DNA of 32,042 nucleotides from positions 1-32,042 of the forward strand of contig JAJYEJ010000005.1 of assembly GCA_021785805.1 (NCBI GenBank). The letters are read 5' to 3'. Position numbers and translations under genes: made by a program. Shown piece by piece: positions 5,710 through 13,399 of this stretch (positions are counted from its first letter, which is position 1; the number at the start of each line of letters is the position of its first letter). This stretch comes from Microcaldota archaeon. Its GTDB lineage: Archaea; Micrarchaeota; Micrarchaeia; Micrarchaeales; Micrarchaeaceae. Under the pieces are notes generated by a model. The model did no database searches. It was given only the letters and a program-made list of their open reading frames with translations, and had not been told where the DNA came from.

Positions 5710-6404
5710 TTGAAGAACGGAAATGGTTCTGAGAGGTTTATCACTCTCACATAGATGAATGAATGTTCGCCGATAGAATCAGCGGTGTCAAGCCGGTCAT
5801 CGGTGTAACTGTACCTGAAAAAGCTAAAAGCCTTCCCGGTGCCTGCCTTGGCATAGCAGAACACCTTCGTGTCCTCGTCTTCCAGGAGAGAGAATGAGCC
5901 TATGTGGCGCTCGCCCTTATATGTGAACGCATACACCTTAGGCATCGTCGACTCTTCCTCGGCTGACCTCACGATCACGCTCCTGACTATGGAGCCGTAA
6001 TCGCTAGCCGATACGCACTCGACCTTGCCCTTCTTGTAATCCTTCTCCTCGAAGAACGCATTCCCCGTAAGCTCCACTATCGGGATCTTGTAGTATGACT
6101 GGTCCAGGGCGTATCCCCTTATGCTGTCGGTTATCTCCGCGGTCTCAGCGCCATCGGCTAAGTTCTTTGGAGAGTACACAAGGAAATTGCCGTCCTTCTT
6201 GCTTTCGGCGAAGAACGCGGTCCTTGTGCTGCCTATGTGTATGCCGAGGGATATAACGAGGTACAAAGCGCCTTTCTTTATCATGAATATCGGCCTGGTA
6301 CCCGCGCTGAAGGTGCATGCATTCCTTGCCAGGTCTAGCAGGGTGTCGAGCCTTATTAGCTTGACGTGCAATCCCTTACCACTCTTCTCGGTTGTCTTTG
6401 CCAT
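5700..6404 (-). CDS. unknown protein whose stop codon lies inside tRNA-Asn
   Basis: I do not recognise this 234-residue protein. It has no signal peptide, and the segment MIKKGALYLVISLGIHIG is only mildly hydrophobic. Alternating strands and turns throughout (VYAFTYKGERHIGSFSLL) suggest a mostly beta fold. It follows the 299-residue exported protein by 19 nt on the same strand, so it is likely the last coding gene of the response regulator/pilin operon. Its final codons AAG CCC GAT TAG run into the first ten bases of tRNA-Asn, so mRNA and tRNA must be separated by processing within the overlap or made from separate transcripts. Composition matches the host core genes. Confidence 0.65.
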   Translation of the reverse strand: MAKTTEKSGKGLHVKLIRLDTLLDLARNACTFSAGTRPIFMIKKGALYLVISLGIHIGSTRTAFFAESKKDGNFLVYSPKNLADGAETAEITDSIRGYALDQSYYKIPIVELTGNAFFEEKDYKKGKVECVSASDYGSIVRSVIVRSAEEESTMPKVYAFTYKGERHIGSFSLLEDEDTKVFCYAKAGTGKAFSFFRYSYTDDRLDTADSIGEHSFIYVRVINLSEPFPFFKPD

Positions 6405-6423
6405 CAGGATCAGCTTGATTCGG

Positions 6424-7323
6424 TTAGTGCTTGAATAATAGGCTTATCAGGTACATTATGGAGTACACAGGAGTATAGACTATCTGGAACGCAAGGCTCC
6501 CCTGCCCTATCGCTACATAGTCGTTAGGCACTGATGCCTGGACGGATAGGGTGGCGTTCGTCCTCTTGTCTATCAGGGGGCTTGAGGACGAGCTTACATT
6601 CATCCTGAGCTGATAGACGCCGGGCTCGTTCTCATATACCGGGTATATGAAGGTGTCTGCCGTGTGATGCAGGGCTATGACGCTCTTCGTAGCGTTCCAT
6701 GCGGGAAGCCCTTCCGCCTTTATTATGAAAGGATTGTCTGATACCCCTGTATTGTTGATCGTCACATAGACATTTATCGGCTCTCCTGGACCTGTGTTCA
6801 GTTGTTCGGGGCTGACGTTGAGGTTGAACACGTTCGGCGTCACGTTTATGAACGCCTGGAACCTTATGGCGCCTATCTTGGAATAGTTGCCGACATTCAC
6901 AGCGGTGAGGTTGAATGCATATGTACCGTTCGCCGCGTTCGGCGCCGCGGTCACCTCCACCGACAACTGGGTGTTGTAGAGCGATGAGTTCGCGACTATC
7001 CAGCCTTTCGGTACGTTTGCCGCCAGCAATTCGTTCCAGCCGTAATTCAACGTAGTGCCCGTCCGGTTGGTCGTCGTGGATGATATTGTCACGTAGAACG
7101 TCTGGCCCGGGCCGACCTTGCCCAGGTAGACCGAGCTGTTCCCGTTCAACGTGTAATTGTAAGGGGCGATTATATTCACGTAACTGGCTCCGCTGAATGC
7201 GGATATGGCAAACGCCGTAAGTACAAAAGTCAATAATGAATTCCTGGCAAGCACCAACCGAACACCGTTATATGAAGACAAATATACCATATCAAGTTTA
7301 ATAATGTTGTCATGTATGCGCAT
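6424..7323 (-). CDS. exported, sequon-rich surface protein with membrane segments at both ends
   Basis: A hydrophobic segment at about residues 29-48 (SLLTFVLTAFAISAFSGAS) acts as signal or anchor, and the C-terminus is again hydrophobic (FQIVYTPVYSIMYLISLLF). The region between has many Asn-X-Ser/Thr sequons and two Ig/NEW3-like stretches, such as PGEPINVYVTINNTG and PGVYQLRMNVS, typical of extracellular beta-sandwich domains. The start at ATG 7323 lies 2 nt after the stop of the pilin-like gene, which favours translational coupling, although an internal start would give a tidier signal peptide. It probably sits on the cell surface next to the pilin-like protein. No exact family is recognised. 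Confidence 0.65.
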   Translation of the reverse strand: MRIHDNIIKLDMVYLSSYNGVRLVLARNSLLTFVLTAFAISAFSGASYVNIIAPYNYTLNGNSSVYLGKVGPGQTFYVTISSTTTNRTGTTLNYGWNELLAANVPKGWIVANSSLYNTQLSVEVTAAPNAANGTYAFNLTAVNVGNYSKIGAIRFQAFINVTPNVFNLNVSPEQLNTGPGEPINVYVTINNTGVSDNPFIIKAEGLPAWNATKSVIALHHTADTFIYPVYENEPGVYQLRMNVSSSSSPLIDKRTNATLSVQASVPNDYVAIGQGSLAFQIVYTPVYSIMYLISLLFKH

Positions 7324-7325
7324 CG

Positions 7326-7904
7326 CTATGTGTACCTAGCGGTCACCCTGAACGCCCTTGGCACCGAATGGACCTGGGAGGGAAGCCCCACCGAGGTATA
7401 GTTCAGCCAGACGTAACCGGTGAATGTGCTGCCCAGGTTGCCTGTCGCCGCATTGCCGGCTGAGTCGTAACATATTACGGACAGCTTGGCGGTACCATCG
7501 CTGTACATGTACTTCCCGTACTGGAGGGTTGCGTCAGGGTACGTTACCCTAGCGGTCAGGTAGTCCTGGACCTTCGTGTTGCCCGTACCTGGGAAGTTCC
7601 CGGTATTGTTGACTGTGCTGGAGCACGCCGCTCCAGTTATATTTATCGCGCTTCCGGTGGTCTGCGATATGAATAGTATCATGGTACCGTTAGGATATAT
7701 CGCATAGCTGTCGCACGAGAACCCTGGAAGCGCGTCGCATGATTGAGGTGCGTTCGCCAGGTTGAATATGCCGAGCTCCAGTATCACGTATATGGCTATG
7801 GTTATGATCAGTATCGCTATGCCATATGATAGGAGGAAGTCTATCGCAGCCTGCCCTCTGCCGCTATGTGCCGTCCTGCGTGGGCTGCGCTTAGCGCTAG
7901 GCAT
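7326..7904 (-). CDS. class III signal peptide (pilin-like) protein
   Basis: RGQAAIDFLLSYGIAILIIT fits an archaeal class III signal: a short basic leader, cleavage expected before QAAIDF by a prepilin-type peptidase, and a hydrophobic helix that packs in a pilus core or anchors in the membrane. The mature part (about residues 55-192) is beta-rich with four or more cysteines and several N-glycosylation sequons, so it faces outside. Its ATG lies inside the 3' end of the response regulator gene (8-bp overlap), indicating shared transcription and coupled translation. The N-terminal helix is related to, but clearly different from, the QSAMEYLMTYGWAI helix of the three large class III paralogues. 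Confidence 0.75.
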   Translation of the reverse strand: MPSAKRSPRRTAHSGRGQAAIDFLLSYGIAILIITIAIYVILELGIFNLANAPQSCDALPGFSCDSYAIYPNGTMILFISQTTGSAINITGAACSSTVNNTGNFPGTGNTKVQDYLTARVTYPDATLQYGKYMYSDGTAKLSVICYDSAGNAATGNLGSTFTGYVWLNYTSVGLPSQVHSVPRAFRVTARYT

Positions 7905-9108
7905 CCTGCTGTTCGTCCTCCCTCACCTTTCCAACCCGTATCCTTACACCGGAGGTATCCCTGGTTATCTTTATGTCCAGGCTGTCGTTGCCGAACATCC
8001 TTTGCAGCTCTTCGTACGTGTATGATCCTATCCCATCCTTCTGCGCGCCCTTGTTCTTAAGTATCTCGTTCCTCCGCTCGAGCAGCTTCTCCTTCTCGTA
8101 TTCTGTGTATATGAGCGAGAGCTTTGGCACCTCCTTGGACTCGAAGAGTGCATCAATATCCAGGTTTATCTGCCGGTATCCCGCGTCCTGCAGTATGAAA
8201 GGAAGCACGGCTCCGAACTCTGCCTTGACCTCTTTCACGACGGTCTCTACGCTCTCCTTGAATCCGGCTATGAGGAACTCATCGCTGTTCAGGAAACCTA
8301 TGGTTACGTTCTTGGTGATGTTCTTGACGGAGTCCTGCAAGAGCTGGGACACCAGTCTGAGGAGCACTATGGCAGAGCGCTCTCCGAGGGTCTTCGCATA
8401 TGTGGCGAGGTTCCCTATCTTGAGCGTGCCTATCACATACTGCTCGCCGGCGTTTATCGACCTCTCCACCTCCTTGGATATCCTTTCCTCGTCAGGAAGA
8501 TCGACAAGCGGGTCGAACCTCTTGCCCTTCTTCTGCAGGAATAGGGTGACGAGGCTCCTCATCTCGTTCGGATCGAACGGCTTCTTTATGTAATAATCCG
8601 CGCCGTACTTTATACCCTTGAACCTGTTGCTCGTCGGGTCCATGGCGCTTACTAGTATGACGACGGTGTTGTTGATGTCCGGATCGCTCTTCACAGTCTG
8701 GCATATGTCAAGGCCATCCTTGTGCGGCAGCATAAGGTCCAGTATCACGAGATCCGGCTTCATCTCCCTGATCGCCTGTATCGCCTCCCCTCCATCGTAT
8801 ATCTGCTTGGCGTCAAAACCCTTTCCGATGGAGAGCAACATCAGCTTGTTTATGTTCTTATCGTCTTCCACTATGAGCACCTTTCTGGTCTCGTGTCCCT
8901 CCTGAAGCACGTAATATGTGAGGATGCCGCCGTTGCTCCTGGAAGCTATGCTCTTGTCCTTCTCGAGTTCAGATAGGGCGCCCTTAAGCGCAGACGCGCT
9001 TACACCCCTACTGAAAGCCATGTCGTTAAGTTCGTTGTATGCTATCTGCTGCCTGTCATTGATTATCGATAGTAATTCCTCCTTAAAATTAGCGTTGTTG
9101 TCGTCCAT
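7897..9108 (-). CDS. response regulator: winged-helix, receiver and degenerate GGDEF-like domain
   Basis: Three parts are visible in this 403-residue protein. Residues 8-68 look like a winged helix (LLSIINDRQQIAYNELNDMA, KGALSELEKDKSIASR). Residues 75-192 are a receiver: D82/D83, phospho-acceptor D124 in VILDLMLP, S154 and K176 in KKPFDP. Residues 220-340 resemble a GGDEF fold (YVIGTLKIGNLATYAKTLGE, later GFLNSDEFLIAGF) with NSDEF at 274-278 where active diguanylate cyclases have GGDEF, so catalysis is unlikely. ATG 9108 is preferred; the frame is open 47 codons further, but that stretch is not conserved-looking. The gene heads an operon with the pilin-like gene. The histidine kinase at 13400-15637 is a plausible partner. 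Confidence 0.8.
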   Translation of the reverse strand: MDDNNANFKEELLSIINDRQQIAYNELNDMAFSRGVSASALKGALSELEKDKSIASRSNGGILTYYVLQEGHETRKVLIVEDDKNINKLMLLSIGKGFDAKQIYDGGEAIQAIREMKPDLVILDLMLPHKDGLDICQTVKSDPDINNTVVILVSAMDPTSNRFKGIKYGADYYIKKPFDPNEMRSLVTLFLQKKGKRFDPLVDLPDEERISKEVERSINAGEQYVIGTLKIGNLATYAKTLGERSAIVLLRLVSQLLQDSVKNITKNVTIGFLNSDEFLIAGFKESVETVVKEVKAEFGAVLPFILQDAGYRQINLDIDALFESKEVPKLSLIYTEYEKEKLLERRNEILKNKGAQKDGIGSYTYEELQRMFGNDSLDIKITRDTSGVRIRVGKVREDEQQDA

Positions 9109-9266
9109 GCCGGTCACCGGATTAATATAAACGAAAAGGCTAATATGCCTTGCTGTGCCCGTTTTGTATCGCAAGTATGCAGTACTTACTTTAACGTTAG
9201 CTCGGAGATGCCGATTTATAGGACTAAGAGTTTTAACCTTTGCTTGCATAGCTAAATAGTGGTCGC

Positions 9267-10523
9267 ATGTCGTTTAAGTCCCAGTCCGCAATGGAATACC
9301 TCATGACATATGGGTGGGCGATTCTCATCGTAGCTGTAGTATTGGGCGCGCTCTACTCGCTGGGCATATTCAACGGGGCGAACTTCCTGGGAGGGGCATG
9401 CGTGGCGAGTACGGGGTACCTCTGCTCCAATCCTCTGCTTTCCACAAGTGGAACCCTTTCCTTCACATACGGGTACCAGGGGTCGAACGTCACGATAGTG
9501 GGATTCGCATGCACGAACACTAACACTGCACCGGCATCCTTCACGTCGTCAGGGTCACCAGACCTACAGCCAGGGCAGGAGGAGAGTGTTAGTGTATCGT
9601 GCACCCTTACTTCTAATTCGATCGGCTCGGACTTTAGCGGTTACTTGTGGGTCGAGTATGATCAGGCTGGACAGAGCGACCTTATCGCAAAGATAGCCAG
9701 CATAAGCACCACAGTTGCTACCGGAATCAGCGGAGGGGCAACATGTAGCGGCTCAGGAACTAATACCTTAACAGTGACAAATAGCCTCACAATATCATCT
9801 GTGCCGTATACGGCAAGTGTAAGTTATGCCATGTATGGAGGCGGCGGGGGACAAGGATGGGATAATACGACCTCAGGCTTTAATGGAAATTATATCACAG
9901 GTAGTTTTGCAGTCACGGCAGGTGATGCATTGGCTCTATACGCGGGCGGGGGAGGTGGAGGGGGTTGGTGCTCGGGAGGTGGGGGCGGAAGCGGCTGGTA
10001 TGGAGGAGGTGGAGGGGGCGCCGAAAGTAACGCAGGCGGAGGTGGGGGCGGAAGCTCGGCTATACTCGACAACGGCGCACTTGTACAGTACGCTAGCGGA
10101 GGACAAGGCGGATCTGGATATCAGAGCCCCCCGACAAATATTGAGGACGGAGGTGGGGGCGGATCCGATGTGGGTGGCAGCGGAGGGACCGGCACATTCG
10201 CCAACGGAGCCGCAGGATCAGGTTATAAAGGAGGGGCAGGCGGAGGCTGTGGAGGGGACGACGGAGGGAATGGAGGGAATGGAGGCATGGGCGGAAGCCA
10301 AGGCTCCAACGCCATCCCTGGAGGAGGGGGAGGAGGTTATGGTGCAGGTGGAGGAAGCAATGGTGGCGCAGGAGGATCGAATGGTGGGAATGGTGGAGGA
10401 AGCTATGGTGGCGCCGGAGGTGACTCCGGTAGTGGCGGCAGCGCCCCCGGAGAAATTGGCGGTGGCGGCGGAAGTGGAGGCAAGATAACCCTCACATGGT
10501 CCGGATCCTCTTGCCCGATATGA
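9267..10523 (+). CDS. class III signal protein with glycine-rich C-terminal domain
   Basis: Residues 5-35 (QSAMEYLMTYGWAILIVAVV) are a class III signal and helix. Residues 36-155 form a cysteine-containing beta domain shared with the proteins at 12004 and 30601 (GYLCSNPL, TYGYQG, VGFACTN, PGQEESVSVSC, GYLWVEYDQAGQS). From about residue 190 to 410 the protein is glycine-rich (runs of 5-8 Gly with Ser, Asn, Ala), resembling glycine-rich trimeric adhesin or fibre domains. It is most likely a surface adhesin or a minor pilus component. A TATA-like agttttaacc (about 9229-9238) precedes the ATG. It is divergent from the response regulator. The leader here is very short (MSFKS). Confidence 0.75.
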   Translation: MSFKSQSAMEYLMTYGWAILIVAVVLGALYSLGIFNGANFLGGACVASTGYLCSNPLLSTSGTLSFTYGYQGSNVTIVGFACTNTNTAPASFTSSGSPDLQPGQEESVSVSCTLTSNSIGSDFSGYLWVEYDQAGQSDLIAKIASISTTVATGISGGATCSGSGTNTLTVTNSLTISSVPYTASVSYAMYGGGGGQGWDNTTSGFNGNYITGSFAVTAGDALALYAGGGGGGGWCSGGGGGSGWYGGGGGGAESNAGGGGGGSSAILDNGALVQYASGGQGGSGYQSPPTNIEDGGGGGSDVGGSGGTGTFANGAAGSGYKGGAGGGCGGDDGGNGGNGGMGGSQGSNAIPGGGGGGYGAGGGSNGGAGGSNGGNGGGSYGGAGGDSGSGGSAPGEIGGGGGSGGKITLTWSGSSCPI

Positions 10524-10608
10524 CTTATTATGTTGTAACGCCGTAACGGAACAACAGGATATCAGGCCCATGCTTTGGCACAGGCAAGGCTATTAAACAC
10601 AGTGAGCG

Positions 10609-10886
10609 GGAAATCCCACACCCTCTTCAGAGGGTCCCATTTATGGGTGGGATGAGAGCGAACCGCAGACAGAAAGGCATATAAATATGGATATTGATGA
10701 TATGTTCAAACAGGAACGAGGTCGGATAGACCTTGCGAGTAAAGAGGTTCCCAGAGGTTGCGTGCCTGTTCGCCATAACTTCTGCCAAAAGGTCTCGAAA
10801 GAGATGGTCTCGCTGACCGATAAAACACATCCTCTGCAAAACGCGGAGGAAGCCCACGCCGTTCACGGGTGGGAGGATGTCACACT
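10609..10886 (+). mobile_element. non-autonomous IS200/IS605-type relic (MITE-like)
   Basis: Two structured ends surround about 200 bp with no intact gene. The left end has TCCCAC (10614-10619) pairing with GTGGGA (10647-10652), enclosing two small hairpins, CCCTC-TTCA-GAGGG (10621-10634) and CCCAT-TT-ATGGG (10636-10647). The right end is CCCAC-G-CCG-TTCA-CGG-GTGGG (10853-10873) followed by aggatgtcac, like the right end of tnpB elements. A 67-codon frame (10687-10890) ends EEAHAVHGWEDVTL, compatible with a TnpB C-terminal remnant. The gaaatcccacacc motif is shared, inverted, with the tnpA element at 199-212. The region could also be a leftover guide-RNA locus. The intergenic stretch 10524-10930 holds nothing else I can support. 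Confidence 0.4.
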
Positions 10887-10933
10887 TTAATTCCGCACTA
10901 GAGGCATATAGAAGGCTCACAGAGTGAATTGTG

Positions 10934-11971
10934 ATGGATAGAAGACCAAGACCTACCCACAGGAGGCATACCGCAAAGTATGTCACTTATCTTATCGTCG
11001 CGCTGATAATCGTAGGGATACTATATACAGCAGCGCAGTATGTATTCAACTCCTTGTCGGTCATAGGCATAAGCGGAGCTACGCCGCTCACCCTCACGAG
11101 CGCGACAAAGGTAATATCGCTAAATGGCAATGAATATGCCATGCACCTTACCTCTGTGGACGCCGCATTGGACCAAGCGGTAGTGACGCTCACACCGCTC
11201 CCGGTGTTCTACAACAGCGCTTATGATATCACGTTATACAAAGGCAATTCAACAAGGGTCAACATCGGCACTAAATATACGAATGTCGAGATAATGCTCA
11301 ATACGGTGCTGTCCAACACCACTGTGAACGTCACGGTGACGCCGGTGCCGCAGAGCTATTCTATACAGCCTGATTCCTCGAGGATCGATGTCGTCAACGC
11401 TTCGCTGACAAGCATACATCGCACAACATCCACCACGACTACGACCACTACCACAACAACCACTACGACGACCACGACAACTACGTCAACAACCACTACG
11501 ACGACCACGACTACGGCGCCTAGCGGCAGCACACAGGCCATGACCCTACTCGTACAGAGCGTTTATTACCCGCTGATGGTGAATTATAGCAAGATGTACA
11601 ACAACACGATCAACTGCACCTCGACGCTTTACAACAGCACATATGCGAGCCACTGGGGTCATATCGCGAAAGGATCAAACACCTATTACAATATATCGGC
11701 GCTGGTTCCAGATACCATGACACTGGACCTGGCACAGGGAGGCAGTTCGCCTGTCTACTTCGCGTTGTACAAGACACACGACAGGAGCGGGCTCTTCGAT
11801 GGGGTGGCGCTAAATATAACGATAAACACAACGTCGGGACTGCTTTCTGGAGCGACACTGGCTGGAGGGGTCTTCGGTGGCCTTAACATCACGCAGATGA
11901 GAACTGGCTACAACTCTGCCAGGAGCTACAACAACGCATGCGGGATAGAAGTGGCCGCTTCGACTTCGTGA
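10934..11971 (+). CDS. membrane-anchored surface protein with poly-threonine stalk
   Basis: Residues 16-40 are one transmembrane anchor after a basic N-terminus (RRHTAKYVTYLIVALIIVGI), so the rest is outside. Residues 50-160 form a first beta-rich domain. Residues 165-195 are an almost pure threonine run with two serines, a likely O-glycosylated or extended stalk. Residues 200-345 form a second domain with many N-X-S/T sequons and two cysteines. Translation could also start at the GTG at 10931, one codon earlier. The gene lies 32 nt before the beta-propeller class III gene, on the same strand. The family is not recognised; layout suggests a stalked adhesin or glycoprotein. Confidence 0.65.
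   Translation: MDRRPRPTHRRHTAKYVTYLIVALIIVGILYTAAQYVFNSLSVIGISGATPLTLTSATKVISLNGNEYAMHLTSVDAALDQAVVTLTPLPVFYNSAYDITLYKGNSTRVNIGTKYTNVEIMLNTVLSNTTVNVTVTPVPQSYSIQPDSSRIDVVNASLTSIHRTTSTTTTTTTTTTTTTTTTTTSTTTTTTTTTAPSGSTQAMTLLVQSVYYPLMVNYSKMYNNTINCTSTLYNSTYASHWGHIAKGSNTYYNISALVPDTMTLDLAQGGSSPVYFALYKTHDRSGLFDGVALNITINTTSGLLSGATLAGGVFGGLNITQMRTGYNSARSYNNACGIEVAASTS
11423..11515 (+). repeat. poly-threonine coding tract (degenerate ACN repeat)
   Basis: The tract consists almost wholly of ACN codons, with all four threonine codons mixed. The mixing keeps the DNA from being a simple microsatellite, although short ACGACC/ACGACT patterns recur. It encodes the stalk of the surrounding surface protein. Confidence 0.8.
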
Positions 11972-12003
11972 TAGGGCCTTAGGCACTGAATGGAAGTGTT
12001 AGT

Positions 12004-13374
12004 ATGACATATGAAGTACTGCAGGGCCAAAGCGCCATGGAGTATCTCATGACATACGGATGGGCCATTCTCATAGTGGCAGTGGTCCTGGGGGCGCTCT
12101 ATTCTCTGGGCATATTCAACGGCTCAAATTTTCTTGGAGGGACGTGCGTAGCGGCTCCTGGTTACCTCTGCAGCAATCCGCTCCTGGCCACTGACGGTAC
12201 GCTTTCCCTAACATACGGGTATCAGGGACCGAATGTCACCGTAGTGGGATTCGCCTGCACCAACACTACCACTGCGCCCTCGTCATTCGCATCGTCAGGG
12301 TCCTCTAACCTTGAACCTGGACAAGAGGAGAGCGTAAGCGTATCGTGCCCTCTCCCTTCAGGAGCCACGATTGGGACCCCTTACTCCGGATACCTCTGGG
12401 TGGAGTATGACCAGGCGGGACAGAGCAATCTGATAGCGAGGTTCGCGACTGCAAGGCTTACGGCTTCGGTTGCAGCTGGAGTCGATATGTACATGTACGT
12501 GGCTGCCGCCAATTATATCTACGTAGTTTCGACTGCCAACTACCTGATAACGGATACGATTCCGGTTGGAGCGCCGCTTAGCAACATGTATCTTGATAAG
12601 AGCGATGGTATGGCATATGGTTATTATGAAGATAACATATATACGATAGATACGTCAAAGAATGAGGTAACCAATGTTTTAACTATGCCTTCTCAGGTCC
12701 AGCAGATGGCTGTGGACCCGTCAGGCGGCGAGATTTTTACTGTTTCAAATGCCGGGAACGAGCTGTATGCGATCTCCGTCTCGAATTACGCGATTATCGG
12801 CAGCAAGAGCATAGTGCGGCCATTTTCCGTAGCTGTGGACCCGAATGGTGATTATGTCTACGTATCCGCAGGAGGATCGTGCGAGTCGATGGGCGGCAGC
12901 GTATATGTCTTGTCCTCTTCCTCGTTTGCGACATTGAACACGATTACGATGTCATTTCTAAACTGTCCTGTCGAAACGATCGTTGAACCGAATTCCGAGA
13001 ACCTCTATATTACAGAGAATGGCTGCCCATCCGGCCATATCATATCGCTTTCCAATGACGTAGTGCTTTCACCCTCGCCGCAACTATGCGGAGGTGAAGG
13101 GCTTGGGACTTCCATATCGCCAGATAGCGAATATCTATATGCTGGAATCGCTAGTTCTTTCAACAAGGTCTTTGTTAGCAATTACATTGCGCAGTCGGTA
13201 GCTGAGGCATCCGATAATCTTTTACAGTCCGCAATCTCGCCGAATGGCAATACCATAGCGTTTAGTGACTGGGCCCATAACGTCGTTGATTTCTATAATA
13301 CATCCACAACAGACCAGGTTGCACAGGTTACCATGCCTACGACACCGATGGGGATAGTCTACGTCACTAAATAG
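12004..13374 (+). CDS. class III signal protein with YVTN-type beta-propeller
   Basis: Residues 9-150 are the shared class III module (GQSAMEYLMTYGWAI, TCVAAPGYLCSNPL, VGFACTNTTTAPSS, PGQEESVSVSC, YLWVEYDQAGQS). From about residue 160 to the end, repeated strands such as NYIYVVSTANYLITDTIPVG, MAVDPSGGEIFTVSN, SVAVDPNGDYVYVSA and SISPDSEYLYAGIAS follow the YVTN/NHL beta-propeller pattern, which typically gives six or seven blades used in ligand or surface binding. It is probably a pilus-linked or membrane-anchored adhesin. The N-terminal module is nearly identical to that of the Kelch-like protein 18 kb away, whereas the C-termini are unrelated in sequence. Confidence 0.8.
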   Translation: MTYEVLQGQSAMEYLMTYGWAILIVAVVLGALYSLGIFNGSNFLGGTCVAAPGYLCSNPLLATDGTLSLTYGYQGPNVTVVGFACTNTTTAPSSFASSGSSNLEPGQEESVSVSCPLPSGATIGTPYSGYLWVEYDQAGQSNLIARFATARLTASVAAGVDMYMYVAAANYIYVVSTANYLITDTIPVGAPLSNMYLDKSDGMAYGYYEDNIYTIDTSKNEVTNVLTMPSQVQQMAVDPSGGEIFTVSNAGNELYAISVSNYAIIGSKSIVRPFSVAVDPNGDYVYVSAGGSCESMGGSVYVLSSSSFATLNTITMSFLNCPVETIVEPNSENLYITENGCPSGHIISLSNDVVLSPSPQLCGGEGLGTSISPDSEYLYAGIASSFNKVFVSNYIAQSVAEASDNLLQSAISPNGNTIAFSDWAHNVVDFYNTSTTDQVAQVTMPTTPMGIVYVTK

Positions 13375-13399
13375 GTGTGATTCGGCAGACCCGCCCCGA

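Noticed and set aside
9890..10072. Proline-rich minus-strand frame opposite the glycine-rich gene
   Set aside because: Poly-Pro arises from the complement of Gly codons.
9826..10488. 220-codon plus-strand frame inside the glycine-rich gene
   Set aside because: It is a frame shadow of the GGN-rich coding sequence (Glu/Ala/Val/Met-rich product with no features) and lacks its own start signals.
10218..10986. Minus-strand frames at 10218-10571 and 10627-10986
   Set aside because: The first is a shadow of the glycine-rich gene, the second runs through the structured relic and into the next gene's start without a promoter or recognisable domain.
11356..11541. Poly-valine minus-strand frame
   Set aside because: It is the complement of the ACN threonine tract.
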